DNA from: Pseudomonas sp. SST3
GTDB taxonomy: Bacteria; Pseudomonadota; Gammaproteobacteria; Pseudomonadales; Pseudomonadaceae
DNA: 64,000 bases
NCBI RefSeq assembly: GCF_003325755.1
Contig: NZ_QORI02000009.1
Span: 62,001-126,000, forward strand
Reading direction: 5' to 3'
The notes beneath the pieces are model-generated. The model made no database searches. It saw only the letters and a program-made list of their open reading frames with translations, and was not told the origin of the DNA. Shown here piece by piece: positions 27,613-39,447 of this stretch. Both the position numbers and the translations under genes were made by a program. How positions within the stretch are numbered: the stretch's first letter is position 1; every line of letters begins with the position of its first letter.

Positions 27613-28611
27613 TTGAACGCCCCCATAGAACCTCATCGCTTCACGCTGGAACCCTTTGAAGCCAACCGCTTCGCCAACCTGTGCGGTCAGTTCGACGAGC
27701 ATTTGCGCCTAATCGAACAACGCCTGGAACTGGAAATTCGCAATCGTGGCAACCAGTTCGAGCTGGTCGGCCCGACCGATGTGGCCAAAGCCGCTGAACA
27801 TCTCCTGCGACGCCTGTACCGCGAGACCAAGAGCGCTGAGCTTTCGCCAGATATGGTTCACCTATTCCTGCAAGAATCCGCCATGGAAGAGCTGAACAAC
27901 TCTTCCACCACGCCGAACGTTTCGCTGCGCACCCGCAAGGGCAATATCCGCCCACGCGGCGTCAATCAGCAGCGTTACGTGCAATCGATCCTCGATAACG
28001 ACATCAACTTCGGCATCGGCCCAGCCGGCACCGGCAAGACCTATCTGGCAGTCGCCTGCGCCGTCGATGCGCTGGAGCGCGAGCAGGTCCGTCGCATCCT
28101 GCTGGTACGGCCGGCCGTCGAGGCCGGCGAGAAGCTTGGCTTCCTGCCGGGCGATCTGGCGCAGAAGATCGACCCCTACCTGCGCCCGCTCTATGACGCA
28201 CTGTACGAGATGCTCGGCTTCGAGCACGTGGCGCGTCTGATTGAGAAACAGGTGATCGAGATCGCGCCGCTGGCCTATATGCGCGGACGAACGCTGAATA
28301 ACAGCTTCATCATTCTCGACGAAAGTCAGAACACCACGCTGGAACAGATGAAGATGTTCCTTACCCGTATCGGCTTCGGCTCGACCGCAGTGATTACGGG
28401 TGACATCACCCAGGTCGATCTGCCACGCGGCACCAAGAGCGGCCTGTCGCACGTCATCGAAGTGCTCAAGGACGTCAACGGCATCAGCTTCACCCACTTC
28501 AAGCCCAAGGACGTGGTGCGTCACCCGCTGGTACAGCGCATCGTCGAGGCCTACGAGGCGTTCGAAGACAACCAGTCCCCGTCCGGCCAGCGAGATCGCC
28601 GCGGTGATTGA
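27613..28611 (+). CDS. ybeZ: PhoH-like ATPase YbeZ
   Basis: A 332-residue P-loop ATPase of the PhoH family that works with YbeY in rRNA metabolism. An N-terminal KH-like portion is followed by Walker [12 protein letters not shown] (about residue 140), [17 protein letters not shown] and Walker [12 protein letters not shown]. The conserved N-terminus, [15 protein letters not shown], fixes the start at a TTG (27613); there is no ATG or GTG nearby and only a weak ribosome-binding site. Its stop overlaps the ybeY start. Confidence 0.9.
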   Translation: MNAPIEPHRFTLEPFEANRFANLCGQFDEHLRLIEQRLELEIRNRGNQFELVGPTDVAKAAEHLLRRLYRETKSAELSPDMVHLFLQESAMEELNNSSTTPNVSLRTRKGNIRPRGVNQQRYVQSILDNDINFGIGPAGTGKTYLAVACAVDALEREQVRRILLVRPAVEAGEKLGFLPGDLAQKIDPYLRPLYDALYEMLGFEHVARLIEKQVIEIAPLAYMRGRTLNNSFIILDESQNTTLEQMKMFLTRIGFGSTAVITGDITQVDLPRGTKSGLSHVIEVLKDVNGISFTHFKPKDVVRHPLVQRIVEAYEAFEDNQSPSGQRDRRGD

Positions 28612-29056
28612 GCTCGATGTGCAATGCGCCACCGACGGCGAGGTACCTGACGAAACGGATCTGCGCTGCTGGTGCGAACTGGCGCTACGTCAGCGCACTG
28701 CCGATTCCGAGCTGACCATCCGCCTGGTGGACGAAGCCGAAGGCCGCGAGTTGAATCGCACCTGGCGGCAGAAGGACTACGCCACTAACGTACTGTCGTT
28801 TCCCGCGGATGTCCCGGATGGATTACTGGACATTCCGCTGCTCGGTGATCTGGTGATCTGTGCGCCAGTGGTCGAGCGCGAGGCGGTCGAACAAGGCAAG
28901 GCTCCGCAGGCGCACTGGGCCCACTTGGTGATACACGGCTGCCTGCACCTGCTCGGCTACGATCACATCGACGACGACGAAGCCGAAGAAATGGAAAGCC
29001 TCGAGCGTCAACTGCTGGCAGAGCTGGGTCACGCCGACCCCTACGCCACCGAATAG
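28604..29056 (+). CDS. ybeY: Endoribonuclease YbeY, 16S rRNA maturation
   Basis: A 150-residue metal-dependent endoribonuclease involved in 16S rRNA 3'-end processing and ribosome quality control. The zinc site [11 protein letters not shown] is complete, and TNVLSFPAD is the other family motif. I choose the GTG at 28604, which overlaps the ybeZ stop by eight bases and gives normal length; the frame is open further upstream inside ybeZ. Coupled translation with ybeZ fits their joint role. Confidence 0.92.
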   Translation: MIELDVQCATDGEVPDETDLRCWCELALRQRTADSELTIRLVDEAEGRELNRTWRQKDYATNVLSFPADVPDGLLDIPLLGDLVICAPVVEREAVEQGKAPQAHWAHLVIHGCLHLLGYDHIDDDEAEEMESLERQLLAELGHADPYATE

Positions 29057-29094
29057 CCCGAACGGGCAACTGCAAGGACCATTGAGTCAAAAAC

Positions 29095-29943
29095 ATGAGC
29101 GAAGACCGATCGAGCAACGGGCAGAAGTCCTGGTTTGGGAAAATCACCCAGGCTTTTGCCCAGGAGCCGAAAAATCGTGAGGAGCTGCTGGAAGTACTGC
29201 GCGGCGCCCACCAGAACAAACTGCTGGACAACGAAGCCTTGGCAATCGTCGAGGGCGCCATTCAGGTGGCCGACCTGCAGGTACGCGACATCATGGTGCC
29301 GCGCTCACAAGTCATGAGCATCCGCGCCGACCAGTCACCGAAGGAGTTTTTGCCCGCAATCATCTCCGCCGCACACTCGCGCTATCCGGTGGTCGGCGAT
29401 AGCCTCGACGAGGTGATCGGGGTACTGCTGGCCAAGGATTTGCTGCCGCTGATCCTGCAGGACGAACAACAGCCTTTCGACATCAAGGACCTGCTGCGCC
29501 CGGCCACCTTTGTTCCCGAATCCAAGCGCCTCAACGTGCTGTTGCGAGAGTTCCGCGCGAACCACAGCCACATGGCCATCGTCATCGACGAATACGGCGG
29601 TGTCGCCGGGCTGGTGACCATTGAAGACGTACTTGAGCAGATCGTCGGCGACATCGAAGACGAGCACGACATCGAGGAAGACAGCTACATCCGCCCGCTG
29701 CCCAGCGGCGACTTTCTGGTCAAGGCGCTGACGCCGATCGACAGCTTCAACGAGTTCTTCGACAGCGAGTTTCCCGACGAAGAGTTCGACACCGTGGCCG
29801 GGCTGGTGATGAGCACATTCGGCCATCTACCCAAGCGCAACGAGGTGACCGAAATCGACGGTTTCCGCTTCCGCGTGCTGAATGCCGACAGCCGCCGCGT
29901 GCACATGCTGCGCCTGACGCGCACTGAGACGGAAAACCGCTAG
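29095..29943 (+). CDS. corC: CorC/YbeX-family CBS-domain protein
   Basis: A 282-residue cytoplasmic protein with two CBS domains (about 65-195), beginning at VRDIMVPRSQVMSI and including HMAIVIDEYGGVAGLVTIED, and a C-terminal transporter-associated CorC_HlyC domain ending GFRFRVLNADSRRVHMLRL. The family has been linked to magnesium/cobalt efflux and, for YbeX, to ribosome metabolism. It lies 38 bp after ybeY in the conserved ybeZYX-lnt order. Confidence 0.92.
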   Translation: MSEDRSSNGQKSWFGKITQAFAQEPKNREELLEVLRGAHQNKLLDNEALAIVEGAIQVADLQVRDIMVPRSQVMSIRADQSPKEFLPAIISAAHSRYPVVGDSLDEVIGVLLAKDLLPLILQDEQQPFDIKDLLRPATFVPESKRLNVLLREFRANHSHMAIVIDEYGGVAGLVTIEDVLEQIVGDIEDEHDIEEDSYIRPLPSGDFLVKALTPIDSFNEFFDSEFPDEEFDTVAGLVMSTFGHLPKRNEVTEIDGFRFRVLNADSRRVHMLRLTRTETENR

Positions 29944-29996
29944 GCTCCCTGCCCGCGCACCGAAACCTTCGGTAGACTCGTCCGCTCCGTATTCCC

Positions 29997-30020
29997 GCCG
30001 CCGGTCACCGTACCGGCGGC
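29997..30020 (+). terminator. Stem-loop between corC and lnt
   Basis: A perfect 9-bp stem (GCCGCCGGT / ACCGGCGGC) with a six-base loop, followed by AGTCTTTC, lies 54 bp after the corC stop and just before the lnt ribosome-binding site. It may lower read-through into lnt. Confidence 0.5.
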
Positions 30021-30039
30021 AGTCTTTCAAGGAAACTCC

Positions 30040-31551
30040 ATGCGCTGGATCACCCGCCCCGGCTGGCCGGGCAACCTGCTGGCGCTTGCCGCTGGTGCCC
30101 TGACCACCCTGTCGCTCGCGCCGTTCGACATCTGGCCGCTGGCCCTGTTGTCGATCGGGCTGATCTATCTCGGACTGCGCGAACTGGCCCCGAGACAGGC
30201 GGCTGGCCGCGGCTGGTGCTACGGGTTCGGCCTGTTCGCATCGGGCGTCAGCTGGGTTTACGTCAGCATTCACGACTTCGGCTCGGCGCCGCCCATTCTG
30301 GCGGGCGCGCTTACGCTCGGTTTCGTTGCCGGCCTGGCATTGTTCTTCGCGCTGCTCGGCTGGCTTTGGTCGCGCTGGCTGAGGCCGGCACATGCCCCGC
30401 TGCTCGCTGCATTGGTGTTCGCCGCGCTGTGGCTCGCACTGGATGCTTTGCGCGGCTGGGTGTTGACCGGATTCCCCTGGCTCTACGCCGGCTACAGTCA
30501 GCTCGAAGGCCCATTGGCCGGGCTCGCGCCCGTTGGCGGTGTCTGGCTGCTGAGTTTCGCGATCGTACTGACCGCAAGCCTGCTGACCGAGCTGCCTCGC
30601 CTGTTCGCACGCAGGCGCGCACTTGCTGGCTCGCTGGCAATCCTGGCGGCGCTCTGGGGCGGCGCGCTGGGTCTCGGCCAACACCCGTGGACGACGGCCA
30701 AGGCCGAGCCGATCACTGTCGCCGCGATGCAGGGCAACGTCGCCCAAAGCATCAAGTGGGACCCGAAGAAGCTCGAGATGCAGTTACTGCTCTACCGCGA
30801 CATGACGTTCCGCAGCCGCCCCGTCGATCTCATTGTCTGGCCGGAAACCGCGGTACCGATCCTCAAGGAGCACGCCGAAGGCTACCTGACGATGATGAAC
30901 CGCTTCGCCCAGGATCGGCAGTCGGCGCTGATCACCGGCGTGCCGATACGCCAGCCCAACGCCGACGGCGAGCTGCGCTACTACAATGGCTTGACCACCG
31001 CCGGCGACGCGCAAGGCACTTATCTGAAACAGAAACTGGTGCCCTTCGGCGAATACGTACCGCTCCAGGACATGCTGCGTGGCCTGATCGCATTCTTTGA
31101 CCTGCCGATGTCAGACTTCGCCCGCGGCACGCCCGAGCAAGCACTGCTACAGGCGAAGGGTTACCAGATCGCACCGTTCATCTGCTATGAAGTGGTCTAT
31201 CCAGAGTTTGCCGCCAGCCTCGCGGCGCAAAGCGACATTCTGCTCACGGTCAGCAATGACGCCTGGTTCGGCCATTCAATCGGCCCGCTGCAGCACCTGC
31301 AAATGGCCCAGATGCGCGCGCTGGAAGCCGGACGTTGGATGATCCGCGCCACCAACAACGGCGTCACCGTGCTGATCGATCCAAAGGGGCGCATCACCGA
31401 GCAGGTTCCGGCCTTCGAGGAAGCGGTCCTGTACGGCGAAGTCACGCCGATGCAGGGACTGACACCGTACCTGCAATGGCGCTCATGGCCATTGATTCTG
31501 GTATGCGTGCTCCTGCTTGGCTGGGGCTTGATCTGCCGTCGGCCGGCCTGA
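30040..31551 (+). CDS. lnt: Apolipoprotein N-acyltransferase
   Basis: Adds the third acyl chain to the N-terminal cysteine of lipoproteins in the inner membrane. The 503-residue protein has six N-terminal helices (to about residue 195) and a nitrilase-fold periplasmic domain. The catalytic triad is visible: Glu in VWPETAVP, Lys in LKQKLVPFGEYVP and Cys in PFICYEVVYPE. GGAAA lies upstream of the ATG. Its products are relevant locally, since lptE, rlpA and other lipoproteins are nearby. Confidence 0.95.
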   Translation: MRWITRPGWPGNLLALAAGALTTLSLAPFDIWPLALLSIGLIYLGLRELAPRQAAGRGWCYGFGLFASGVSWVYVSIHDFGSAPPILAGALTLGFVAGLALFFALLGWLWSRWLRPAHAPLLAALVFAALWLALDALRGWVLTGFPWLYAGYSQLEGPLAGLAPVGGVWLLSFAIVLTASLLTELPRLFARRRALAGSLAILAALWGGALGLGQHPWTTAKAEPITVAAMQGNVAQSIKWDPKKLEMQLLLYRDMTFRSRPVDLIVWPETAVPILKEHAEGYLTMMNRFAQDRQSALITGVPIRQPNADGELRYYNGLTTAGDAQGTYLKQKLVPFGEYVPLQDMLRGLIAFFDLPMSDFARGTPEQALLQAKGYQIAPFICYEVVYPEFAASLAAQSDILLTVSNDAWFGHSIGPLQHLQMAQMRALEAGRWMIRATNNGVTVLIDPKGRITEQVPAFEEAVLYGEVTPMQGLTPYLQWRSWPLILVCVLLLGWGLICRRPA

Positions 31552-31565
31552 CCGACACGATCGTG

Positions 31566-31597
31566 CGCCAAATGAGGGCTCATCCCCTCATTTGGCG
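31566..31597. terminator. Bidirectional terminator between lnt and the ElyC-family gene
   Basis: A perfect 13-bp stem (CGCCAAATGAGGG / CCCTCATTTGGCG) with a six-base loop lies 15 bp after the lnt stop. It contains the stop codon of the convergent gene within the stem. No T-run follows on either strand. Confidence 0.65.
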
Positions 31598-32360
31598 TTG
31601 CCGTCATAGAGCAGCGGATAGACCAGCATTCCCACCGCCTCGTTGAGCAGCAGTCCGTTTTGCCAGACCGCTTTCGACTCGGGCAGCCAGCCGCCGAAAG
31701 GTCTCCCGTTGGGCACGCCGAGAAAGCCCATGGGCGCAGCAATCACCTCTAGGCCGTTTTGCTCGAAGCACCAACGCGACCTTGGCATGTGCGACGCCGA
31801 AGTCACCAGTACGACCCGTTCGACTCCGGCCGCCTTGAGCATCTCGGCGCTGTACAGCGCATTCTCCCAGGTGGTCCGGCTGCGCTCTTCAAGCCAGCGC
31901 GTCTGCGTGGAGAAATCGCGCTGCAGCGCCTCAGCGGCCAGCAAGGCTTCGCTCGGTGGCTCGCCATAATGTAATCCGCCGCTGGCCAGAATCGGCAGCC
32001 CCGAGGCCTTGGCCAGCCGCGAGGCGTAACGCAGCCGCTCGAGCGCGATATGGCTGGGCTGATCCGCCCCCCAACCCGGATCGGCCTGTTCACGACCGGC
32101 GCCGAGCACCACGATCGCCTGCGCCCGCTGCGCGAGACCCGGCCATTCCGCCTGATTCAGCGCCGTCTCGCGCTCCAGCGCCCGCGCCGCCCATTCCACG
32201 GTGACTGGCAGACTGATCAGCACAGCCCGCCGAATCCCAGCACGAAACAGAGCGCGGCGAGCCGTGGCGCACGGCGACGGAGCCACCACGCGGCGAGCAA
32301 TAGCAGGAGCAGGCCGCCCGGCGGCAGCAGCAGTTGTTTGAAGAAATAGCGAATCGGCAT
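31588..32360 (-). pseudogene. ElyC/SanA/YdcF-family (DUF218) membrane protein with one frameshift
   Basis: From the ATG at 32360 the frame reads MPIRYFFKQLLLPPGG and two hydrophobic helices typical of ElyC N-termini, then meets TGA after GFGGLC at 32219. One base back the protein continues as LISLPVTVEWAARALE, with AIVVLGAGRE, ASGGLHYGEPPSEA and VTSASHMPRSRWCFE, the DUF218 landmarks. Restoring one C in TGCTGATC (near 32219) gives one protein of about 257 residues. ElyC proteins act in envelope and undecaprenyl-linked glycan metabolism. The single-base loss resembles those in leuS and the gene after hemL, so a sequence error is likely. Confidence 0.8.
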
Positions 32361-32431
32361 GTGCAGCTCCGGCAGATGGTCGCTGCAACTTTAACCGCCG
32401 AAGCAACGGCTTGTCGGCTGCCAGAACGCCT

Positions 32432-35745
<3,314 letters not shown>

Positions 35746-35789
35746 TTCGCCTCGGCGCCGCGCGCCAAGGCTGGCAAGGGGATAACAAG

Positions 35790-36395
35790 ATGATCAAACG
35801 CAATCTCGTGGTGGCCGGCCTGGCCCTGCTGCTGAGCGCCTGTGGTTTTCAGCTACGCGGCACGGGCGAAACCAGCTTCGCCCTCGAGGAAATCAACCTG
35901 CAGGCGCGCAACAGCTATGGCGAGACTGCCAAGCAGCTCGAGGAATTGCTCAAGGACAACGGCGTCCGCGTCTACCCGGGGGCGCGCTACACCCTCGACC
36001 TGGTTCGCGAACAGAACCGCCAGCGCACCGCCAGCTATACAACCTCGGCGCGCAGTGCCGAATACGAGCTGACCAGTGTGCTCGATTATGAATTCCGCGG
36101 CCCGCAGAACACCGTGTTGCTGGAGGATAGCGTCGAGGTACAGAAAGTCTATGTGCACGACAGCAGCAACCTCATCGGCTCCGACCAGGAAGCTGGTCAG
36201 TTGCGCCAGGAAATGCGCCGCGAACTGTTGCAGCAGCTGAGCATGCGGATCCGCGGCATCACCCCAGCACAGCTCGATCAACTGCAGCAGACTGCCGAAG
36301 CCAGGCAGCGCGCTGAAGCCGAGGCCATCGAAGCGCAGATGCGCGAGCAGAGCCAACGTCCACTGCAGTCGCCCATCGAACTACCCATTCAGTGA
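35790..36395 (+). CDS. lptE: LPS-assembly lipoprotein LptE
   Basis: Outer-membrane lipoprotein that plugs the LptD barrel for lipopolysaccharide insertion. A 201-residue protein with a signal peptide ending in LLLSACGFQLRG (lipid Cys near 19), the family opening FQLRGTGETSFALEEINL, and a long Gln/Glu/Ala-rich C-terminal helix after about residue 150 that is typical of Pseudomonas LptE. It follows leuS and precedes holA, the usual leuS-lptE-holA order. Confidence 0.94.
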   Translation: MIKRNLVVAGLALLLSACGFQLRGTGETSFALEEINLQARNSYGETAKQLEELLKDNGVRVYPGARYTLDLVREQNRQRTASYTTSARSAEYELTSVLDYEFRGPQNTVLLEDSVEVQKVYVHDSSNLIGSDQEAGQLRQEMRRELLQQLSMRIRGITPAQLDQLQQTAEARQRAEAEAIEAQMREQSQRPLQSPIELPIQ

Positions 36396-36436
36396 TGAAG
36401 GGCAGCCACCGCAGTGGCTGCCGTCCTCCGAACCTC

Positions 36437-37465
36437 ATGAAGCTTTCCCCAGCCCAACTCGCCAAGCACCTGCAAGCTCCGCTCGCGCCGGTTTATGTCG
36501 TCAGCGGCGACGAGCACCTGCTCTGTCAGGAAGCCTGCGATGCAATTCGCAGTGCCTGTCGGCAGCAGGACTTCAGCGAGCGCCAGGTGCTCAACGTCGA
36601 AACCGGTTTCGACTGGGGCCAACTCATCGAAGCCGGGGCCAGCCTCTCGCTATTCGCCGAAAAGCGCCTGCTGGAGTTGCGCATCCCCAACGGCAAACCC
36701 GGTGACAAGGGGGCCGCGGCGCTGATCGACTATCTGGCGCGCCCGGCCGAGGACACCGTCCTGCTGGTCAGCCTGCCCAAGCTCGACGGCAATACGCAAA
36801 AGACCAAATGGGCCAAGGCGCTGATCGATGGCAAGCAGGTGCAATTCCTGCAAATCTGGCCGGTGGATGCGCAGCAGTTGCCGCAATGGGTCCGCCAACG
36901 CCTGTCCCAGGCCGGGCTGGCGGCTGACCAAGACGCCGTGGAGCTGATCGCGGCACGCGTCGAGGGCAACCTGCTCGCCGCCGCGCAGGAAATCGAAAAA
37001 CTCAAACTCCTTGCCGAAGGTGGCCAGGTGACTGCCGAAACCGTGCAGGCCGCCGTCGCCGACAGCGCTCGCTATGATGTCTTCGGCCTCATCGACGCTG
37101 CGCTGCTGGGTCAGCCGGAGCACATCCTGCAGATGCTGACCGGCCTGCGCGGCGAAGGCGTCGAAGCGCCCGTCATCCTCTGGGCCGTGGCTCGCGAGGT
37201 TCGCCAACTGGCCAATATCGCTCAGCAGTACAGCCAGGGCGTGCCGCTCGACCGCGCCTTCAGCCAGGCCCGCCCGCCAGTATGGGACAAACGTAAACCG
37301 CTGGTCAGCAAGGCGCTGCAGCGCCACGATGCGGCAGGCTGGCAGCGCCTGCTGATGGATGCACAGCGCATCGACGAGCAGATCAAGGGGCAGGCCGAGG
37401 GTGATCCTTGGGTCGGACTAACCGATCTCTGCCTTCAATTGAGTGGCCGAAGAGTCCGGCTGTAG
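36437..37465 (+). CDS. holA: DNA polymerase III subunit delta
   Basis: Clamp-loader subunit that opens the beta sliding clamp. A 342-residue protein with MKLSPAQLAKHL at the start, then APVYVVSGDEHLL (degenerate P-loop region), LLELRIPNGKPGDKG and a C-terminal helical collar (PVWDKRKPLVSKALQR). I choose the ATG at 36437 because conservation begins there; an in-frame ATG at 36392 adds 15 unrelated residues. It closes the leuS-lptE-holA operon. Confidence 0.94.
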   Translation: MKLSPAQLAKHLQAPLAPVYVVSGDEHLLCQEACDAIRSACRQQDFSERQVLNVETGFDWGQLIEAGASLSLFAEKRLLELRIPNGKPGDKGAAALIDYLARPAEDTVLLVSLPKLDGNTQKTKWAKALIDGKQVQFLQIWPVDAQQLPQWVRQRLSQAGLAADQDAVELIAARVEGNLLAAAQEIEKLKLLAEGGQVTAETVQAAVADSARYDVFGLIDAALLGQPEHILQMLTGLRGEGVEAPVILWAVAREVRQLANIAQQYSQGVPLDRAFSQARPPVWDKRKPLVSKALQRHDAAGWQRLLMDAQRIDEQIKGQAEGDPWVGLTDLCLQLSGRRVRL

Positions 37466-37549
37466 TGAGCGGATCGATGCCGGAGCTGCCGCTTCGATAC
37501 TGCCCAGCTTTTACACGTTTAGTTGAAGCTCACCGTCGAACTATGGCTC

Positions 37550-37577
37550 TGGACATTTTTTGTACAGTATCTATGAT
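37550..37577 (+). promoter_or_regulatory. Sigma-70 promoter for arfA
   Basis: TGGACA (37550-37555) and TATGAT (37572-37577) are separated by 16 bases and lie 38 bp before the arfA start. Both boxes are close to consensus, in an otherwise GC-rich neighbourhood. GTATC-tat-GATAC, a short palindrome, overlaps the -10. Confidence 0.65.
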
Positions 37578-37614
37578 ACCCTCGCCCGGTTAGAGGCAAT
37601 CAAGAGGGTAAGTG

Positions 37615-37773
37615 ATGAGCAAGCAACGAAAGCGGCCGAACAAGGCCAAGACTCTGGTGGCGCAACCCCTGTTTCGCAGCCGCCAGGAACAGCCAAAGAA
37701 AGGCAAAGGCAGCTACCGCCGTGAAGCCTCCCAGTCCACCAACTGGGAGGCTTCGGTCCTTCTGGCGGCTTGA
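37615..37773 (+). CDS. arfA: Alternative ribosome-rescue factor ArfA
   Basis: A 52-residue basic protein: MSKQRKRPNKAKTLVAQPLF, then RSRQEQPKKGKGSYRR and a short tail. The motif string KxRPNKAK..VxxPLFRxRxxxxKKGKGSYRR is the ArfA signature. ArfA recruits RF2 to release ribosomes stalled on non-stop mRNA when trans-translation fails. GAGGGTAAGTG precedes the ATG. A perfect 13-bp hairpin (37723-37754) covers codons 37-47, downstream of the conserved core. In E. coli such a structure makes the arfA mRNA itself non-stop, so tmRNA removes the product unless it is overwhelmed. The same control is likely here. Confidence 0.9.
   Translation: MSKQRKRPNKAKTLVAQPLFRSRQEQPKKGKGSYRREASQSTNWEASVLLAA
37723..37754 (+). 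promoter_or_regulatory. Perfect hairpin within the arfA coding region
   Basis: GAAGCCTCCCAGT (37723-37735) pairs without mismatch with ACTGGGAGGCTTC (37742-37754) around the loop CCACCA. It lies inside the reading frame, 17 bases before the stop codon. A 13-bp perfect duplex is a good RNase III target or transcription-termination stem, either of which would produce truncated, stop-less arfA mRNA. There is no strong T-run after it. Confidence 0.75.
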
Positions 37774-37833
37774 AAAGCCACGCTATCCAAAGCGTGATAA
37801 TGTCACCTGCCGATGACTTGCCGAGAGTGGTGC

Positions 37834-39132
37834 ATGCTTTACACCTTCATTCCCATACTGCTGCTGCGTACCCTGATTGCCGGGTCAGCCCTAAGCATCG
37901 TGGTCGCTTGCGCCGCCGAGCCCGTCACGCCGGTCATACAGGCTGCCCCCAGTCAGCCGACGACGATCACTACCGAGGTCAAACCGGACGAGCCGACCCA
38001 AGCCGAGCCGGAACAGCAAAGCTTCGCCGAATGGCGCGAGGCGTTTCGCAACGAAGCCCTTCAGACCGGAATCTCGGCGCAGGTTTTCGACCGTGCCTTC
38101 GCGGGGGTCACCCCTGATCCGAGCATCATCACTGCCGATCGCAGCCAGCCTGAGTTTACCCGCCCGGTCTGGCAGTACCTGGACGGTGCCCTTTCGCAAC
38201 GGCGGGTCGATGGTGGCCGGCGCTTGCTCGATCAACATAGCGCGACGCTGGATGGCATCGAAGCGCGCTATGGAGTCGATCGCGATACTCTGGTGGCGAT
38301 TTGGGGCCTCGAAAGCAGCTTCGGACAGATCATGGGCGACAAGGACGTGATTCGCTCGCTCGCCACATTGGCACATGAAGGCCGGCGCCCGGGCTTCGCC
38401 AAAAGTCAGTTGCTGGCAGCGCTGGAAATCCTCGAGCACGGCGATGTCGCCGCCGGTCAGCTGCGTGGCTCCTGGGCCGGCGCGATGGGGCAGACGCAGT
38501 TCATTCCGACTACCTATAACACCCATGCAGTGGATTTCGACGGGGACGGCCGTCGGGATATCTGGAACAGTTCGGCTGATGCCCTGGCCTCCGCTGCGCA
38601 TTACTTGCAGGCCTCTGGCTGGAAAGCCGGTCAGCCATGGGGCTTTGAAGTCAGCCTGCCGGAAGGATTCGACTATGCGCTGGCCGATAGCAGCATCCGC
38701 AAGCCATTGGCGGAGTGGCGCAAGCTCGGCCTGAACGGGCTGCCAGCGGGCACGGATGAAGCATCGGCGAGCCTGCTGCTTCCCGCCGGTTATCGCGGCC
38801 CCGCGTTTTTGGTCCTGGATAACTTCCGGGCGATTTTGCGCTACAACAATTCTTCTTCCTACGCGCTGGCGATAGGCCTGTTATCCGAACGCTTCGACGG
38901 CGCCGGCAAGGTTCGGGCAAGCTGGCCACAGGGCGAGCAGCCGCTGAGCCGCTCCGAGCGCCTCGAGCTGCAGGAGCGCCTGTTGAACCAGGGCTTCGAC
39001 CCAGGCGCTGCAGACGGCATCATCGGCGCCAATACCCGCAACGCCATCCGCAGCTTCCAGCAACAGCTCGGCTGGCCGGCCGACGGCCATCCGACGCAGG
39101 AATTGCTGGGACGGCTGCGGGCAGAACCTTAG
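37834..39132 (+). CDS. Lytic murein transglycosylase, SltB/MltB family, with peptidoglycan-binding domain
   Basis: Cleaves the MurNAc-GlcNAc bond of peptidoglycan to 1,6-anhydro ends. The 432-residue protein has an N-terminal hydrophobic segment ending in a lipobox-like VVAC (Cys near 24). It is followed by a family 3 transglycosylase domain (about 70-340) with the catalytic Glu in IWGLESSFGQIMG and GSWAGAMGQTQFIPTTY. A C-terminal PG-binding_1 domain contains LLNQGFDPGAADGIIGANT. ATG 37834 or 37813 could start it; neither has a strong ribosome-binding site. Confidence 0.9.
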   Translation: MLYTFIPILLLRTLIAGSALSIVVACAAEPVTPVIQAAPSQPTTITTEVKPDEPTQAEPEQQSFAEWREAFRNEALQTGISAQVFDRAFAGVTPDPSIITADRSQPEFTRPVWQYLDGALSQRRVDGGRRLLDQHSATLDGIEARYGVDRDTLVAIWGLESSFGQIMGDKDVIRSLATLAHEGRRPGFAKSQLLAALEILEHGDVAAGQLRGSWAGAMGQTQFIPTTYNTHAVDFDGDGRRDIWNSSADALASAAHYLQASGWKAGQPWGFEVSLPEGFDYALADSSIRKPLAEWRKLGLNGLPAGTDEASASLLLPAGYRGPAFLVLDNFRAILRYNNSSSYALAIGLLSERFDGAGKVRASWPQGEQPLSRSERLELQERLLNQGFDPGAADGIIGANTRNAIRSFQQQLGWPADGHPTQELLGRLRAEP

Positions 39133-39447
39133 CGAGCATGGCTCTTCCCCGAGCCGCCCACTTGGCAGGCGGGTCCCGCAGTTTTGACAACTCATCCTGG
39201 CTGGCGGGTGACGCTCGCAGTCAGTGAGCCGCAGATCACTAACGCCATAACCGCGGGCCGCCTGATGCAGAGGGCGAGCTCCGCGTCGGCGAGGCCCAAG
39301 ACATCGGCCAGCAGTAGCGAATGGCCCCCGGCAACGGACCATCGCGACCCGGTGCCAGACGGACTGAACGGTCAGCGCCTGTGATAAACTTCGCGCGGCC
39401 ATACGCCGCCTCGTCCACGGAGCCTCTAGCGGAGCCCAGATTTGCCT
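39133..39447. other. About 315-bp region before lipA
   Basis: I see no gene. A GTGATAAACT stretch (around 39381-39390) resembles a -10 region for lipA. Short inverted repeats are present but no strong terminator follows the transglycosylase gene. Confidence 0.45.

Noticed and set aside
37560..37580. LexA-type box in the arfA promoter
   Set aside because: TGTACAGTATCTATG lacks the CTG-N10-CAG arrangement; the short GTATC/GATAC palindrome is too small to interpret.
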